Shown piece after piece: positions 49,560-62,990 of a DNA stretch of 64,000 bases; the stretch's first letter is position 1; each line of letters starts with the position of its first letter. The position numbers and the translations under genes were made by a program. Location: NCBI GenBank assembly GCA_963978895.1, contig OZ022238.1, positions 46,563,210 to 46,627,209 on the forward strand, in the 5' to 3' direction. The notes beneath the pieces are model-generated. The model made no database searches. It worked only from the letters and a program-made list of their open reading frames with translations, and was not told where the DNA came from. The DNA is from Erpobdella octoculata (Eukaryota > Annelida > Clitellata > Hirudinida > Erpobdellidae).

Positions 49560-52500
49560 TCTATGGTATAACACAAAACCACGACATGGCACAGTCGACA
49601 TGTAGCTTTCCGATTCCTAGACTTCGTTTGCTTGCTCAGTCTTGCGAGTTTGAGCATCAAGAAGACTTGTTAATTCGTGATTTTGTGGTGTTGTCTTGTG
49701 CCGATTCTCGTCTACAGGAAAGCCTTTTCCGCGAACCAGACTTGACTCTCGATAAAGCCTTACAACTGAGTCGTGCTGCTGAGATTACACAAGAGCAACT
49801 TCGTATCATCCACTCAAGAGCCGACCACACGCTGTCTACAACAGTAGTAGCTGCAGTCAACAGTTCACGTCGTAAACAGCAACAACAACAACAACAGTGC
49901 AACCAGCATGTAAAACAGTGTGGCAACTGTGGCACCGTCCATGTGCCCAGAGCCTGTCCGACTTATGAAAAAGTTTGCAGATCGTGTTCCAAGCTCAATC
50001 ATTTTGCCTTGTACTGCCGATCGACCAGGAAACTTTTGAAGCCGATGAATGAGGCTCAACAGTTCAGCCAAGGTGACCATCATCATCGTCGAACACCTCG
50101 CAGAGATGAAACCAACAACGACTACACTCTCTTCGTACAATAACTGTAGATTTTCTTTTCTTGGTGTTGCTACTTTGAACCTAGAATACAAAGGAAGAGT
50201 CTACAAACTGTCATTTTTCGTCGTCGCGCACAAAGCCGCTACGATTATTGGTTTGCCAACATGTCAACAGTTAGATGTCGTCCGACGCATCAACACAGTC
50301 ACAGTGAGTTCATCATCAGATCTCCTAGACGAATACGTCGATGTATTCTTGGGTCTTGGATGTTTTCCTGGTGCTTATCATATAGCATTGAGCAAACACG
50401 CTGTTCCAGTGATACATCCTCCTTGTCGTGTTCCATTAACTCTTCAACCAAAGCTCAAATCTACCCTGCAAATGATGGTTAACAAGGGAATCATCATCAA
50501 ACGCAAGGAACCGACTGATTGGGTAAATAGTCTATTGATTGTGGAAAAGAAAAACAAATCACTCCGTTTTTGTTTAGACCCCAAAGATCTAAACAATTTC
50601 ATCAAACGTGAGCGATTCCTGATATTTACAGTTGAAGACGTTATTGCCCATCTACACCGTAAGACACTCTACACGGTAATCGACATGAAAGATGCTTTCT
50701 GGCAGATTGCACTGGATGAAGAGAGTTCTAAATTATGTACGTTTAACACTCCGTTTGCGCGATACTCATTCCTGCGAATGCCCTTTGGAATTTCATCATC
50801 TCCAGAAATTTTTCAGAAGAAGAATGTTCGAATCTTTGGAGACATTCCGGGTGTGCATATCATATTTGATGACTTAATTATTGCAGCATAAAATGAGACA
50901 GAGCACGACAACATCCTCAGACTGGTTCGTGCCAAAACGTTTAACGTCCGATTCAACCGTGATAAATTGCAACTGAAAGTTAGCAAGGTCAAGTATGCTG
51001 GACACATACTCTCAGAACATGGTGATCCTGATCCTGATAAGGTTAAGGCATTGGTTAACATGCCAACTCCAGTGAATTCAAATGACTTACGTCGCATCAT
51101 GGGAATGACAAACTATCTTTCAAAGTTCATTCCAAACTATTCTAAAGTCATTGAACCATTACGTCCATTTCTGAAAAGTGATTTGACTTAGAATTGGTCG
51201 TCAAGTCATGAAGAAGCATTTCAGAACTTAAAGCAAATTCATACGGCAACACCTGTTTTGCGATACTTTGACCCCAGTCTTCCAGTCGTCATTCAAACAG
51301 ACATCTCATCTGGAGGGATTGGTTCGTGTCTTCTTTAGCAAGAACAGCTAATCGCATTTGCATCACGTGCGTTAACGACGTTGAAACTCATGATGCTCAG
51401 ATCGAGAAAGAACTGCTCGCAATTGTATTCGCCTGTGATAAATTTTCACAATTCATCTATGGTCGAAAAGTTATTGTCCAGAGCGATCATCGTCCTCTGG
51501 AAATTATCTTTAAAAAAGCAGTCGCTCAAACAACGCCACGTTTACAACGTATGCTGCTACGTCTTTTGAAATACGATCTCGACGTTTAGTACACTCCTGG
51601 CAAACGGATGTACTTAGCTGATACGTTATCTCGTGCTTTCCTGAAAGAACTGCCAACAAGGGAAAAACTGGAATTGGCTGAAGATATTGACGTGACCGTA
51701 CATACTTTACTATATGATTCAGAGGTATTAATCAACACTATGGCTGATTTGAGAACTGCAACAGAGGCTGATGAGATCCTTTCTCAGCTTAGAAAATACG
51801 TTCGTTCAGGATTCCCTTCTAATGTTAGCAAACTGCCTGCAGACTTGCGTCGTTTATACAGCATTAGTGGTGACATTCATGAAGTTGAGGGACTATTGTT
51901 GTTTGGAGAGGCAATCATCATTCCTTTCACTTTACAACCGCAGATGTGGAACTGGATTCATGAAGGACATCAGGGTCGTGAAAAGTGCAAGGCCCTAGCA
52001 CGTTCAATAATGTTTTGGTTCGGCATGGCCAAGGACATTGATAACTTTGTGGACAAGTGTTCAACCTGCGCATATCATATCGACCATGTCAACAACGTGA
52101 ACCGTTAATTCCTCATGAAATCCCAGATCGACCATGGCAGAAACTTGGAGCAGACATCTTCACACTATAAGAAAAAGACTATCTGTTAGTCGTTGATTAC
52201 TACAGCAAGCTTCGTGAAGTTTGTCTACTGTCGAGCAAAACTGCATCAAGTTTTATAACGCATTTGAAGTCTATATTTTCTCGTAACGGCATCCCAGAAG
52301 TGCTGATGAGTGACAATATGCCTTTCAACAGCTTTGAGATGCGTAAGTTTGCGGCTAGTTGGAATTTTACAATCACGACTTCCAGCCCACACTACGCTCA
52401 AAGTAATTGACAATCTGAACGTTCAATACAAGCTGTGAAGTTATTGCTACAAAAAGCAGAGGAAAAGTGGTGCAGATCCGTGCATCGCTCTTATGCAGTA

Positions 52501-52958
52501 TCGAGCAACATCCTTGTCAGGACTTATGTTAGTCAATCCCAGTTACTGTATGGTCGTAGGCTTCGTACCAAACTGCCATCAGCAGCAGTTAGTCTACAGC
52601 CTAGCCACAGATCGTTCAATCAGAGTTGACACTGACACGTCGACAACTTAAGCAGAAACTTATTTACGATCGACACACACGCCCACTACCACCTTTGAAG
52701 ACTGGCGATTATGTCCGGGCTCGTCATCTCAACAAATGGGTACCGGCTTGAATGACCTCTGTTCATCCATCACCACGGTCGTACAATGTCGAGACTCAGC
52801 GTGGTGAATTTCGTCGTAACCGTCGACATCTACTTCTCTCCAAAGAGAATATCTTGCCGACGGATCCGCGCGATCTGTGGGATCCACCTTCTGAAGCTGC
52901 TGCACCAGATTGTACTGAGTCGGTAACTGTTCCAGTATCGTCGCCAGTAGGTATTTAA
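49560..52958 (+). pseudogene. Second Ty3/gypsy element: gag-pol, decayed
   Basis: Plus strand, starting directly at the Helitron end. Gag C-terminus with a zinc-knuckle pair (CGNCGTVHVPRACPTYEKVC, CSKLNHFALYC, about 49918-50025) ends at 50143. Pol in a following frame: RT with WVNSLLIVEKKN, YTVIDMKDAFWQI, FGISSSPEIFQ and catalytic IFDDLII (to 50890, then TAA), RNase H with IQTDISSGGIGS and SDHRPLEI, and integrase with HEGHQG...CSTC, SDNMPF and SERSIQAV. Its tail continues to LLSKENIL. In-frame stops at about 50889, 51189, 51338 and 51587, and several in integrase, show it is dead. No LTR was identified. The K02A2.6-like group is likely. Confidence 0.85.
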
Positions 52959-53369
52959 AAAAATATAATGATGAAAAAATAAATTTATTATTCTAAAAAA
53001 TAAAAAAAGTTATATTTAAAAGTATGGAGAAGATTTTTCATTCATAGAAACTAATGTTTTGGAAATAGACCAAAAATGAAAAAAGTTATGAAGCAAAATG
53101 TAGAAAAGGGTATGTTTTCCGCATCAAAATGTATGGAGAAAACTTTAGGTTCTATTATACGGAGAACATATACTGATCTACATTTTGCTTCATAAATTTT
53201 TAATTTTTATAGTATTTCTAAGAAATTGGTTTCTATGTTTAGCTAATTTTATTGTCTTTCTAATGCATTAAGTTACAAACCCAATGCAGTCATTTGTTTT
53301 GCATTCAAACAAAAACTATTATTATTTTTAATTACAAAATTTGTTTTCAAAAATTTTTTTAATTTAAAT
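52959..53369. other. Spacer with 17-bp inverted repeat
   Basis: AT-rich. TATGAAGCAAAATGTAG at 53087-53103 is perfectly inverted at 53178-53194, a 74-bp loop hairpin. It could be a small MITE or the LTR remnant of the preceding element, but no flanking duplication was seen. Confidence 0.45.
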
Positions 53370-54000
53370 AGAATGCGTTGTCCTGAGGAACAAGGCTATA
53401 TTTAAATGTGAGGATGCTGCATCTGTAGATTCCACTGATAAGGAAGCATTTCGAGTTCAAACGTTCATCCCAATAACTGATAAACTAATGCAAGAGTTGT
53501 CAAAACGGATCGTAGCCTACAAAAATATTAATAGAGTGTTTGTTATTATTGGAAACATTTAAAAAAATATGTCTGCTTCAGAAAATGTTGAAGATGTTTG
53601 TGCCATGCGTGAAAACTATCCTGATGATTTTAAGGAAGACTTCACACGAATATAAGTAATTTGTAGCATTTGTAAAAAGAACGTCCTCCAAAGAAAAAAA
53701 CTCTGAAACTAGATCTATGTGGTTGTATAAAATTATTGTTGAAACAAATGTCAATGAAAGTTTTCCAAATTTCGAAACAGCTCTGCGTTTGTTCTTGGTT
53801 CCCCTGGTCCCTAACTGCAGTGTTCTGTTATCAAACGAGTTAAGAACTACTTATGTTCTACCATGTCCCAAACACTTCTTTCTACATTATTGATTTTAAG
53901 CATTGAAAGAGATATTGTTCGAGTTTTAAACCCTGATGAAATTATTCATAATTTTTCAAGCACCAAGGCCAGTAAAAAAACGATTTTAAACATTCAAATA
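53370..54000 (+). pseudogene. hAT/ZMYM-like transposase remnant
   Basis: Reads FRVQTFIPITDKLMQELSKR, then ENYPDDFKEDF, ALRLFLVPLVPNCS and, in another frame, KRVKNYLCSTMSQ ... SIERDIVRVLNPDEII. The FRVxxFxPxxDxLxxEL segment and the RxKNYLRSTMxQ...IE end are those of 52-kDa repressor/ZMYM1-like hAT proteins. It has several stops and shifts, and its core is missing. Confidence 0.65.
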
Positions 54001-54211
54001 GCTTTGATTCATTTATTAATACACAAATTTAGATTTATATAATACGTTTTTGTTATTTTTAAAAAATTTATGTTATCTATATTTTGTTACTTGAAGTCAT
54101 TTTGCTCGCAATATTATGCCCTTCTTTAGTAACAATAAACCTTAGGCCCACAGTAGGCACGCTTAATCCGGCTTTGCGCACATATTTATAATCATAAGCT
54201 TGCATTTACAT

Positions 54212-54914
54212 CAGAGGCGCAGCCAGGACAGGCACGGGAGGCCCGGCCCCCTCCGAAAGCCTGCCAATGTTGATGTTGAAGTGACGCGCGTGCCCGGGTT
54301 TTCGAGATATATTTGACTTAACAATTATTTTGCAAATTAAATATTTAATAAGTTATCAAAAATGTTATGGTGAGAGTTGCCCATGGGTCTATTTTTGAAA
54401 ACCCGACCCGCCAGAAAATTTGACCCAAACTATTTTTTTCTTTTTTGACCCGAATCACCTGTTCTCGACCCGACAGGACCCACATACCGCAGTTGATGTT
54501 CTGCAGCATTGTCAATATTCCATTTACCTGCAGATAAATACGCTGCTGAAACTCTTCATCACTTGCCCCTTTCTTCTGCGACAACCGAGAGATCCTTCTC
54601 AACTCTGCGCAAACTGAAATCTTATCTACGCACCACAATGGGCCAGACAATGGGCCAGACAAAGCTGAATGGGTTTGTCCAGATGACCATCAATCGCGAC
54701 ATTAACCTTAATGAAGAAACCGTATCGACATCTTTTCGCAGAAAAAACGTCGGCTGAATTGTAATTTACTGTTCTAAATTAAATGTCTTATGGTTTGTTA
54801 TTGCTAATTATTGCTGAAATTGTCGTTAAGCCTTGACTCTTGTGGGTCGTAAATTTCTCATTAAAACTCCTTACTAATCCGGCCCCCACGAAAAAATTTC
54901 TGACTGCGCCTCTA
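54212..54914 (+). mobile_element. hAT remnant with near-perfect target duplication
   Basis: Begins CAGAGGCGCAGCCAGGAC and ends TTTCTGACTGCGCCTCTA (terminal G changed to A). Flanks are ATTTACAT (54204-54211) and ATATACAT (54915-54922), 7 of 8 identical. It carries a transposase C-terminus and is related to the remnant at 12756-13936. Confidence 0.8.
54484..54757 (+). pseudogene. hAT transposase C-terminal domain
   Basis: Reads ADKYAAETLHHLPLSSATTE, RSFSTLRKLKSYLRTTMGQ and a short duplication of MGQT, then LNGFVQMTINRDINL and FRRKNVG with a stop. This is the hATC dimerisation domain. The rest of the transposase is deleted. Confidence 0.82.
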
Positions 54915-55199
54915 ATATACATAATTTTTTTGTCTGCTCACACAAAACACACTTTGTCAACTTAATTCCTTGATGTAAAGTTTTTAAATAAATTTTTATT
55001 TCAAGTCAAGACAAAATTGATTTTTTTATATCTAAAGAAATAATGTAATATGATATGTTTTTGAATCTGTTTAATTTAAGACTGCAAATCCTAGGAATGT
55101 AATCATTTAGGTTCATCGATCTTCTTCTTTTCCATCATTATCACATGTATATTTATCTTCTATTGATATCATTTTCTTTTCCATATACTACTTTTGGAA

Positions 55200-55716
55200 A
55201 TGTGCATGGTAATCGCAGCAAGTATTTCTTCTGGATCATATTTTTAGTTTGGTGCTTTACCAAATATTTCTTCAACTATATCCTTGACCTTGAAAAAATA
55301 GAGCTTGGTTAAGAAAAACATTTTCGTATATTCCAGTTATATCATACAAATGCTAATAACAAAATTCCACTTCATTTGTCAGTCTGATATTACAACACAT
55401 AACTCGATTTCACTGTATCGTTAAAACAGCTTGACTCACCTTTGGCATTTTTGTTATTCCACCAACTAACACAACTTCATCAATATCCTTTTTGGTAATT
55501 TTAGCTAATTTAATTTTATACTCTCTTCGCACAAAGGAATTGTCCTCTTAAGCAAATCATCAACGAGATTTTCAAATTCTTTTCTTGTCAGCTCCATTTC
55601 TAGATTTGACTTGTTAACACAATTCCATAGTTTTGTTTTTATTTTAGTATCTTTGGATAGCTGTACTTTTTCTTTCTCAAAATCAATACACTTCTCACAA
55701 TCTAAGCCAGTCTGTA
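55200..55716 (-). pseudogene. Hsp70-like gene copy C, last two exons (broken)
   Basis: Nearly identical to gene A 14570-15082: exons at about 55716-55443 and 55288-55205. A small deletion in the first (loss of part of the ATELAKI-coding stretch) shifts the frame. In the last exon a CAA has become TAA after GKAPN. The homology continues into the gene A intron up to about 55945, where a LINE is inserted. Confidence 0.85.
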
Positions 55717-55949
55717 AATTTGAACGTTACAGTTTTTATTAGAAACATTCAATACTCAGTTACTTTAATTGATATTAATAATACTAATTATTTTTATTGA
55801 TTACAATAGATTAAAATAAATATACAAAATAACTTGTTTTTATAAGACTTTAATTAATATCAAGACTCTAACCCAAAAACATAAAATTATTTTTTGCACT
55901 ATAAATATCCCGTCAAAAATGACGGTTCTTTTTGTTTTTATCAAAGTTT

Positions 55950-56320
55950 GTAAAAGATCTGTTATCGTTTACGAAGTTCCGGAACCGTCGTGTGCAGTGC
56001 AAGTTGACAAAAGATCTGAAGACGAAAAGTTTGTAAAAGATCTTTTTTGTTCAATCGGCAAGTCTGAGGTAAAACCAGTATGCATAAAGAGATTAAGATC
56101 TAAAAATCAAACAAAACCGGGCCCAATCCTCGTGGAACTAACTGATGCAAGTCTCAGAAGCCCGACCCTCTTGGCAGCTAAAGGTTTGAGAAGCAACAGT
56201 ACGTACAAGGCCGTTTATATCAGCCCGGATTTATCAGAGGCAGAAAGACAATTAGACTACCAGTTGAGGCAAGAAAGAAACAAACTCAATGCTCAACTTG
56301 GTAATGATTCGCCCTTTTGA
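55950..56320 (+). pseudogene. LINE ORF1 C-terminal part
   Basis: Reads VIVYEVPEPSC, FVKDLFCSIG, PGPILVELTD, LRSNSTYKAVYISPDLSEAE and RQERNKLNAQL. The order (V/I-P-E, L-x-L, spDLT...R) fits the RNA-binding C-terminal half of CR1-type ORF1 proteins. It starts without a real ATG because the element is 5'-truncated, and overlaps the start of ORF2. Confidence 0.65.
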
Positions 56321-58593
56321 TACGGCATCCGTGGCAATCAACTGCACAAATTCAAGAAGGCCCAATAATTCACTCTTGCAAAAGCCACAGAGAATGCGTC
56401 ACCCCAACAAGAAAAGTCAGCCCAAATCCTCTTCACCTACCTCGTCTCTAAATCACTTTCGGTTTTGGTCTAACAACCCATGCTCGCTCAATAAAGATAA
56501 ACGCAATGAGCTAACAGCAAGAATAGCAGCCCTCGACCAATCGCTTAGACCACATGTCATGTTTTTTGTGGAATTATGGTTTAACGAATCCTCAGACACC
56601 TCCATAGCTGGCTATCAACTGCACCGTAAAGACAGAGAGAGGAGCGCTGGAGGAGGTGTTGCGATCTACGTTGTGGATAAAGTTGTGACCAGTGAGACCG
56701 GCATTCCTCAGCTCAACTCTCCAGCTATTGAACAAGTCTGGCGAGTCATTTGTTTCGGTGGAGAAACTTTCCTCGTTGGTTGTTTATATCGCCCTCATGA
56801 CTTGAACGACGACTATCTCACACATTGTATTGCTTCAGTCACAACAGCTCGTAGCTCACTTTCCGCCTTGAGCTGCTCATTTATGTTGCTCTATGGCGAT
56901 TTTAATTTCTCTCACACAAAATATGCTCCAATCGACGTGGGTGGTGGCGTGGCAACAGTTGCCCATATAGGTAAGGAACATCCTAGTGACATTAGATTTC
57001 AAGAGTGCCTCAACGACTGCCACCTTACACAGCTTGTCACGTTTCCCACGTACCGCTGTAATCGTTATGTTAGACCTAGTAGCACTCTTGACCTCATTAT
57101 TACCAACGACCCCGACCGAGCTATCGAAATACTTGAAGCTGACTCACTTGGATACACGCCCATGGGCCAATCCCATTGCTTTATAACCGGTCGGTTCACT
57201 GTGGCCGTCTGAACAATTCACGTGTTTCTCCGACGCACAAACGTTTTATATGGAGCAAAGCTGACTACAATGCGCTGTCATCTTGTATTTCAAACACCGA
57301 CTGGGAAAACTTATTTGATGGCCTTTCAGTACCTGACACTTATCAGCTTCTTATCGACCGATACAACGAAGCGGTTGCACTACACATCCCATCTACAACA
57401 ACTCCATTTGTCCAGAAAAAAAAACCTTGGGTAACACCCGAAGTTATAAAAGCGACCAGAGTCAAGCGCCAGGTCTGGGCTAAATACATCGCATCGGGGC
57501 GCGACTCTGCAGTTATTCTACGAGAATCTCATCGAGAGGCTTGCAAGCGTGTAGCTAAAACAGTCAAGTCGGCAATTCTCACGTATGAGGAACAACTAGT
57601 CAGTGCTTCCAAATCCAATCCAAAACTTCTTCATTCACATGTCCGTAGCAAGCAGTTTGTCAAAGACCACATCAAGAATGTGACAAGTGGCGTTCCTCAA
57701 GGCTCCGTTCTTGGTCCACTACTTTTTGTGTTATATATTAACGACTTACCGGACACTATCACACACCAAATTAAAATGTACGCGGACGACAGCAAAATCA
57801 TCGGCATCATCAAGTCAGCTTCCGACATTTCATCTCTCCAGGCTGACATTGACCATGCAGTTAAGTGGTCATTCCCTTGGCTAATGCACTTCAATGTCGA
57901 GAAATGCAAAATCATGCATGTCGGTCGCTCACACAGAATAACCCACCAATACTCTATGAGACATATTGACGGCACACGGCGACCACTCGAAGTCACAAAA
58001 GTCGAACGTGATCTTGGTGTTCTCGTCTCAGAGATGATCTAAAGGTCCGAGCACAGGTCGAAAAAGCAGCGTCATCAGCCAATCATATGCTCAGCCGACT
58101 CAGAAAAGCTTTCCGCAGCCGCAGCCTCATACTGTGGCGTACACTTTACCTCTCCTACGTCCGCCCACATCTTGAATTTGCTGTTCAATCTTGGTCGCCT
58201 TATCAAAAGGGCGATATTAACCTTCTTGAGCAGGTCCAACGTCGGGCAACAAAAATCATTGCAACACTAAAACATCAGCCCTATGAACATCGTCTGCAAC
58301 AGCTTGGGATCACAACGCTACAAGACCGCCGTTCGAGAGGTGACCTGATCGAGCAGTTCAAAATCGCCCGCAACATCGACGACGCCAGCTTTTCCGTTCC
58401 ACAAACTCGAGCAGCCGGCCACACGGCATACAACCTGCGTGGCCACAACTGCAAATTAGAGCGTCAGTATGTCAGAGGTTGCGAAGAGCGATACAATTTT
58501 TTCACAAACCGGATTGTCGCTCCATGGAATGCGCTTACGCAATACACAATTGACGTCCCGACAGTAAACGCTTTCAAGGATCGCATCTCTTAG
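56289..58593 (+). pseudogene. LINE ORF2: endonuclease and reverse transcriptase, internally deleted
   Basis: An AP endonuclease part (56430-57212) with VMFFVELWF, GGGVAIYV and MLLYGDFNF. A connector with WSKADYNALS, then RT that jumps from KSNPKLLHSHVRSKQ directly to VTSGVPQGSVLGPLLF and the catalytic MYADDSK. About 200 residues of RT fingers are therefore missing, with no loss of frame. The C-terminal region has LRKAFRSRSLILWRTLYLSY, QRRATKIIATL and WNALTQY. Two frameshifts (about 57195-57212 and 58030-58042) split it into three frames. CR1 clade by its tail. Confidence 0.85.
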
Positions 58594-58745
58594 GAGTCGC
58601 GAGTCCTCCAGCTTCTGTCAGTATAGAGGAGCCTGATGTAGCTCCTCTTCATCAAAAATATAACTTTCAGACTTATTAATTTTTTATGGCTAGATTCTAT
58701 AGACGTTTTTTATATTTTTGGTTCTGATAATAAGCAAATTCAAAA

Positions 58746-59250
58746 TTCAAATTCATCAAGCTGTCAGATATTAAATAAAGAACGTTTTCTTTCTCTACCA
58801 TTATTAAATGCCTTTGATCAAACATGATTCAAGAAAATTAAAATCATCAAATTTCATGCCATGCATTCGTAAGACAGCTTTAATATCTAAAGCGGTGTTT
58901 TCTTCTGAACAATAAATCAGGCATTATGTTTAATGCAATCGGATAACCTCTTGCATAATAAATTTGAGAAAAACTGTTTGGATCTTTAGGACTGACCAAG
59001 GATATCTTGATATAACAACTGGATCCACAACCTATTCTAGTAGGCCTAATGTTTTATCGCTTCTTATATCATAATTATAAATAAATTGATGTAACAAACT
59101 ACAAAAGCATAGTAGTTATATCATATTTCTAAAAATTTTGATGTAACGATGACGTAATTGGTTGAACTGTCTAGGCCTACTAGAGTAGGTTGTGGATCTG
59201 ACCGTGTACAATTGCATTTTTAACTTTTATTACATGCAATCCGATAACTT
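58746..59250 (+). repeat. Continuation of Hsp70 gene A intron copy, with MITE insertion
   Basis: Resumes the gene A intron (like 15307-15570) after the LINE. At 58997-59197 it contains a copy of the MITE described at 38639, with an intact left end and a truncated right end. Confidence 0.8.
58997..59197. mobile_element. MITE copy, right end truncated
   Basis: Starts CAAGGATATCTTGATATAAC like the element at 38639, and stops inside the right inverted repeat at GGTTGTGGATC. It interrupts the intron-like sequence GGACTGAC/AGTGTACAATTG. Confidence 0.8.
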
Positions 59251-59607
59251 ATTGAAGGAAACAAGCAAACACAGTGACGTTAATATATAGGATTTAGAAA
59301 CAAGTGAACCATAAAAAACTTCGTTTATTAAAAATCCTGTATATATTTGAGATAGAACGATACCAATTTAATGCAAATATTTTCATGAAGATTTGTCTAT
59401 AAATCTAAAAACTACATAAATGAAAAAAAATTTTTTTAGTGTAAATCAAAACCTCTAATTTAATTTTTTTCTGATTGTAAACGGTAAAGACTCAAATTGT
59501 GAAGTCTTTTCTCATAAACTTTTCGAACGTTTAAAATGTTAATTTTTTATATTAAAATCACTTTTTATGAGTTAATTTTTTTAAGATATATTATAAATCG
59601 TTTTCAG

Positions 59608-60005
59608 GAAGAACCGGTGAGTTATATCTACTCCAAATGTATACCACCAAGGTATGTTTTTGTATTGTGAAATTGAATACAGATATAAGATGACGATCTC
59701 ATTTAGTAGTCACAACGCCGGTAATAAAATTTTGGAAATCTATCATTCTTTTTGTGGAAAGCAAAAGAAAATCCTTTCAAATGTGACCATATACAATGAT
59801 TACATATACGATGATGATGACATATAATCTTGAAAATATATGTCATATATTTTCAAGATTCTGAAGCTCATGAAGAATTTAAATATAAATATATTCCAAA
59901 TACAGATAGAAATATTGCTGGAGTTGTATGGGATGTAAATAAATTATTGTTTCGTAAATTTAGTGATATTGACCCTAAGAATTTCAGGTTAGTTAATTCT
60001 GATCA
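59608..60005 (+). pseudogene. Hsp70-like gene copy D, first exons (broken)
   Basis: Exon 59608-59651 matches gene A exon 1 (EEPVSYIYSKCIPP). The next exon has lost the whole phosphate-1 loop: after the intron it starts in SHNAGNKILEIYHS. It then has stops near 59826 and recovers only at AGVVWDVNKLLFRKFSDIDP, which ends at a normal donor near 59987. No downstream exons follow. Orientation is opposite to gene A relative to the duplicated block. Confidence 0.82.
59826..59860. repeat. 35-bp perfect hairpin in copy D
   Basis: AATCTTGAAAATATA, a 5-base loop TGTCA, and the exact inverse. It lies where copy D diverges from gene A exon 2 and may mark the rearrangement. Confidence 0.85.
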
Positions 60006-60099
60006 AATTGTCGATTTAATATTTATAATTAAATTTTATTAAGAAACTAAAACAGACAGTTACAGTACTGTAAACTTTAAAACTATATTATGTTAGAAA

Positions 60100-60600
60100 A
60101 GTTTTAAGCCCCAGACGGAAAACAATGAGAAGTAGATTTAGATTTAGTAAGAGAAGTAGGAAGAGAGTTCCAGAGAAATGGACCAGAGTAGGAAAAGAGC
60201 ATTTAGCAAAAGAATGCTTATCAGAAAAGATACAAAAGTGACTAAGAGAGGAAGATCGAAGACCAGACTTAGGAGGTATTTTATTAAGTTAGTTAGGTAG
60301 AGTGAAGAAGAGCAATTTCTAATTTTAACCATTAGTAAGCAGATTTAAAAAATCACCCTATATTTAGGAGGAAGCCAGTGAAGAACGAGAGATGAAGAGA
60401 TAAGAGAAAAAAGCGGTGCGAGAAACTAAGCGTCATCACAATTGAAGGCTTTAGAAAAAAGATGAAGGGTAAAGTCAGGTAGATCATAGTAGAAAAAATT
60501 TCAATAGTCAATTCGAGACAGAATGAGAAAAGAGACTAGAAGTTGTAGAAAAAGATAATCGAGCAGTGGAAAAAGTTGCTTAATGTTTAGCCATACTTTG
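60100..60600 (-). pseudogene. LINE ORF2 C-terminus, duplicate copy
   Basis: Duplicate of 19890-20400. This copy retains the Trp codon of SGPFLWNSLPTSL that is a stop in the other, but still has the frameshift after LTNLIK. Confidence 0.7.
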
Positions 60601-62028
60601 GGACCATTTAATTAAATATTACTTTCTTTAAAACTGTAACTGATGGTTTATTTTTTACAGAAAACTTATTTTTAAAAATTAATTTTTATATAATTGTATT
60701 CTATCTCACTAAAATTATGTCTAATCGATCTGAAATTTAAAAAAAGGTAGTCCTTGACGTCAAATAAATCCATCAAATTTCAATTTATTGAATAATGGAA
60801 AAATGGGTTCTTCAAGCGTCAGAGTCCAAACATATGACAAAAGCAAAAAAGGTAAAATTAATATAAAGAATTTAACAAGTGGAACTTAAACTTTACTTTA
60901 AAATATTTCATAATTTTGTAAAGTGTCGGCTTATAGTTGTTTGCAATTTTTACGATGATAAGTTAATTATTTTTGTTCAATAATTCTTTTAAATTTGGCA
61001 CTTTTTCATGTTTTAAAGGTTTAGTTGCGCGTGCTGACCTCTCTCTGTTCTTGATTATTTGTAACTAAATCTTGAGGAATTTCAATATCTTAAATTTCGA
61101 AAAATTTATGAATTGCCCCGCGGTTTCATGTCCTTGTCTTTATTTGTGTGGACTTTTTTGCTCTATTTTTTGTTAGTTGTAGTTGCTTTTAGTAAAATCA
61201 GATAAAAAGAAACGCATGGTTCAAGCAAGCAAACATGGTTAAATTGATATAACAGACTTAAAAAGGACGGGCTTGATTAAATACTATACTTCAAAAAAGA
61301 CGTTTTATCGAACAACCAGATCTATATAGATAAAACAAAGTCGATTTTACAGTGCTGCTCTATAGCTTGATAAACTGAAAGTTTTAAAAACCAAGAAACA
61401 GCACAAATGACTTCTGTGGTAAAAAATGTTTGAAAATTTTTTAATAACTGAGAAAAACTGGTTTTAATTAGTTTCGCATTATTTTTTTTTCTTACCTCTT
61501 GCCTTAAATAAAATGCTCTATTTTCGGATCGATTGAACTAAATTTAATTAAATAATTATTTGTGATATTTTCGTCGAACTATTTATTGTCTAGATCTATA
61601 CATTTTTTTACTTTTGTGCTTACATAGGTTTTTAAAAGTTTAAAAATTTTTTAATAACTGAGAAAAATGGTTTTGCATTCTGTTCTTTTCTTACCTCTTG
61701 CCTTACATAAAGTGCATACATATGTCCCTTATTTTTAATGGCTATGTAAATTCGCGAATGTTTTTTTTTTCTTAATTTGTTTTTTATCATTAAGTGATAT
61801 ACATTTTCTATTTTCCGCAGTTCCGCGTTCTTCCTTTAGTGACCAATTTAGTAACGTTTTTCTTTTTTATCAATATCCGTTGCTAGATTGTTGATACTGA
61901 TTTATTTTTGAATTTATTTCACTCGCAAATCTTATTTTCAGCAATTTTTTTCGATTTTTTTGCCTTTCCATGCAATAGTTTTTATTACTTTAATTATTTT
62001 TACATATAACTAGCTACTAGATGCTTAT
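60601..62028. other. AT-rich duplicated spacer
   Basis: Counterpart of 20401-21600. No gene was found. It contains a short dispersed repeat copy at 61215-61262 and a partial internal repetition of the sequence around AAATTTAATTAAATA. Confidence 0.4.
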
Positions 62029-62692
<664 letters not shown>

Positions 62693-62700
62693 ATGCTTAT

Positions 62701-62990
62701 ACATTTTTAGGCGTTTATTTTGAAAAAGATAGAATCTTTTGTTGTAAAGATTTTGCGTATGACCTTTTTCTTCATCCCCCCAATAGTGGTAGAAGTAGTA
62801 GCTTAGCTTGGGTGAGCTTAAATAAGGTCTATAATCGGCAGGGGCTTAGAATGTTTCTTCAAAAAATTGTCAATCACCGGTAAAACCACTGCGCGGGCAT
62901 TGATTTTAAGAATTTAGAATGGGCTGGAACAAAATTTGTTGGCCAAGTGCAAAGAATTTAGGTCTATCAACAGACTGAGTCAGAAGAAAG
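62701..62990 (+). other. Unidentified coding-like segment
   Basis: Can be read as [19 protein letters not shown] through GLRMFLQKIVNHR to a stop at about 62883. It is absent from copy 1 of the duplication. No known domain, no clear start, and it may be debris of a mobile element. Confidence 0.25.

Larger units (their letters stand above)
55946..58760 (+). mobile_element. CR1-like LINE, 5'-truncated and internally deleted
   Basis: Inserted in the copy of the gene A intron: host sequence TTTTTATCAA is on the left and TCAAGCTGTCAGATATT on the right, matching uninterrupted 15300-15320, with a short ATCAA duplication. It has ORF1 and ORF2 remnants and a 3' tail of TTCAAAATTCAAATTC type. Confidence 0.85.
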
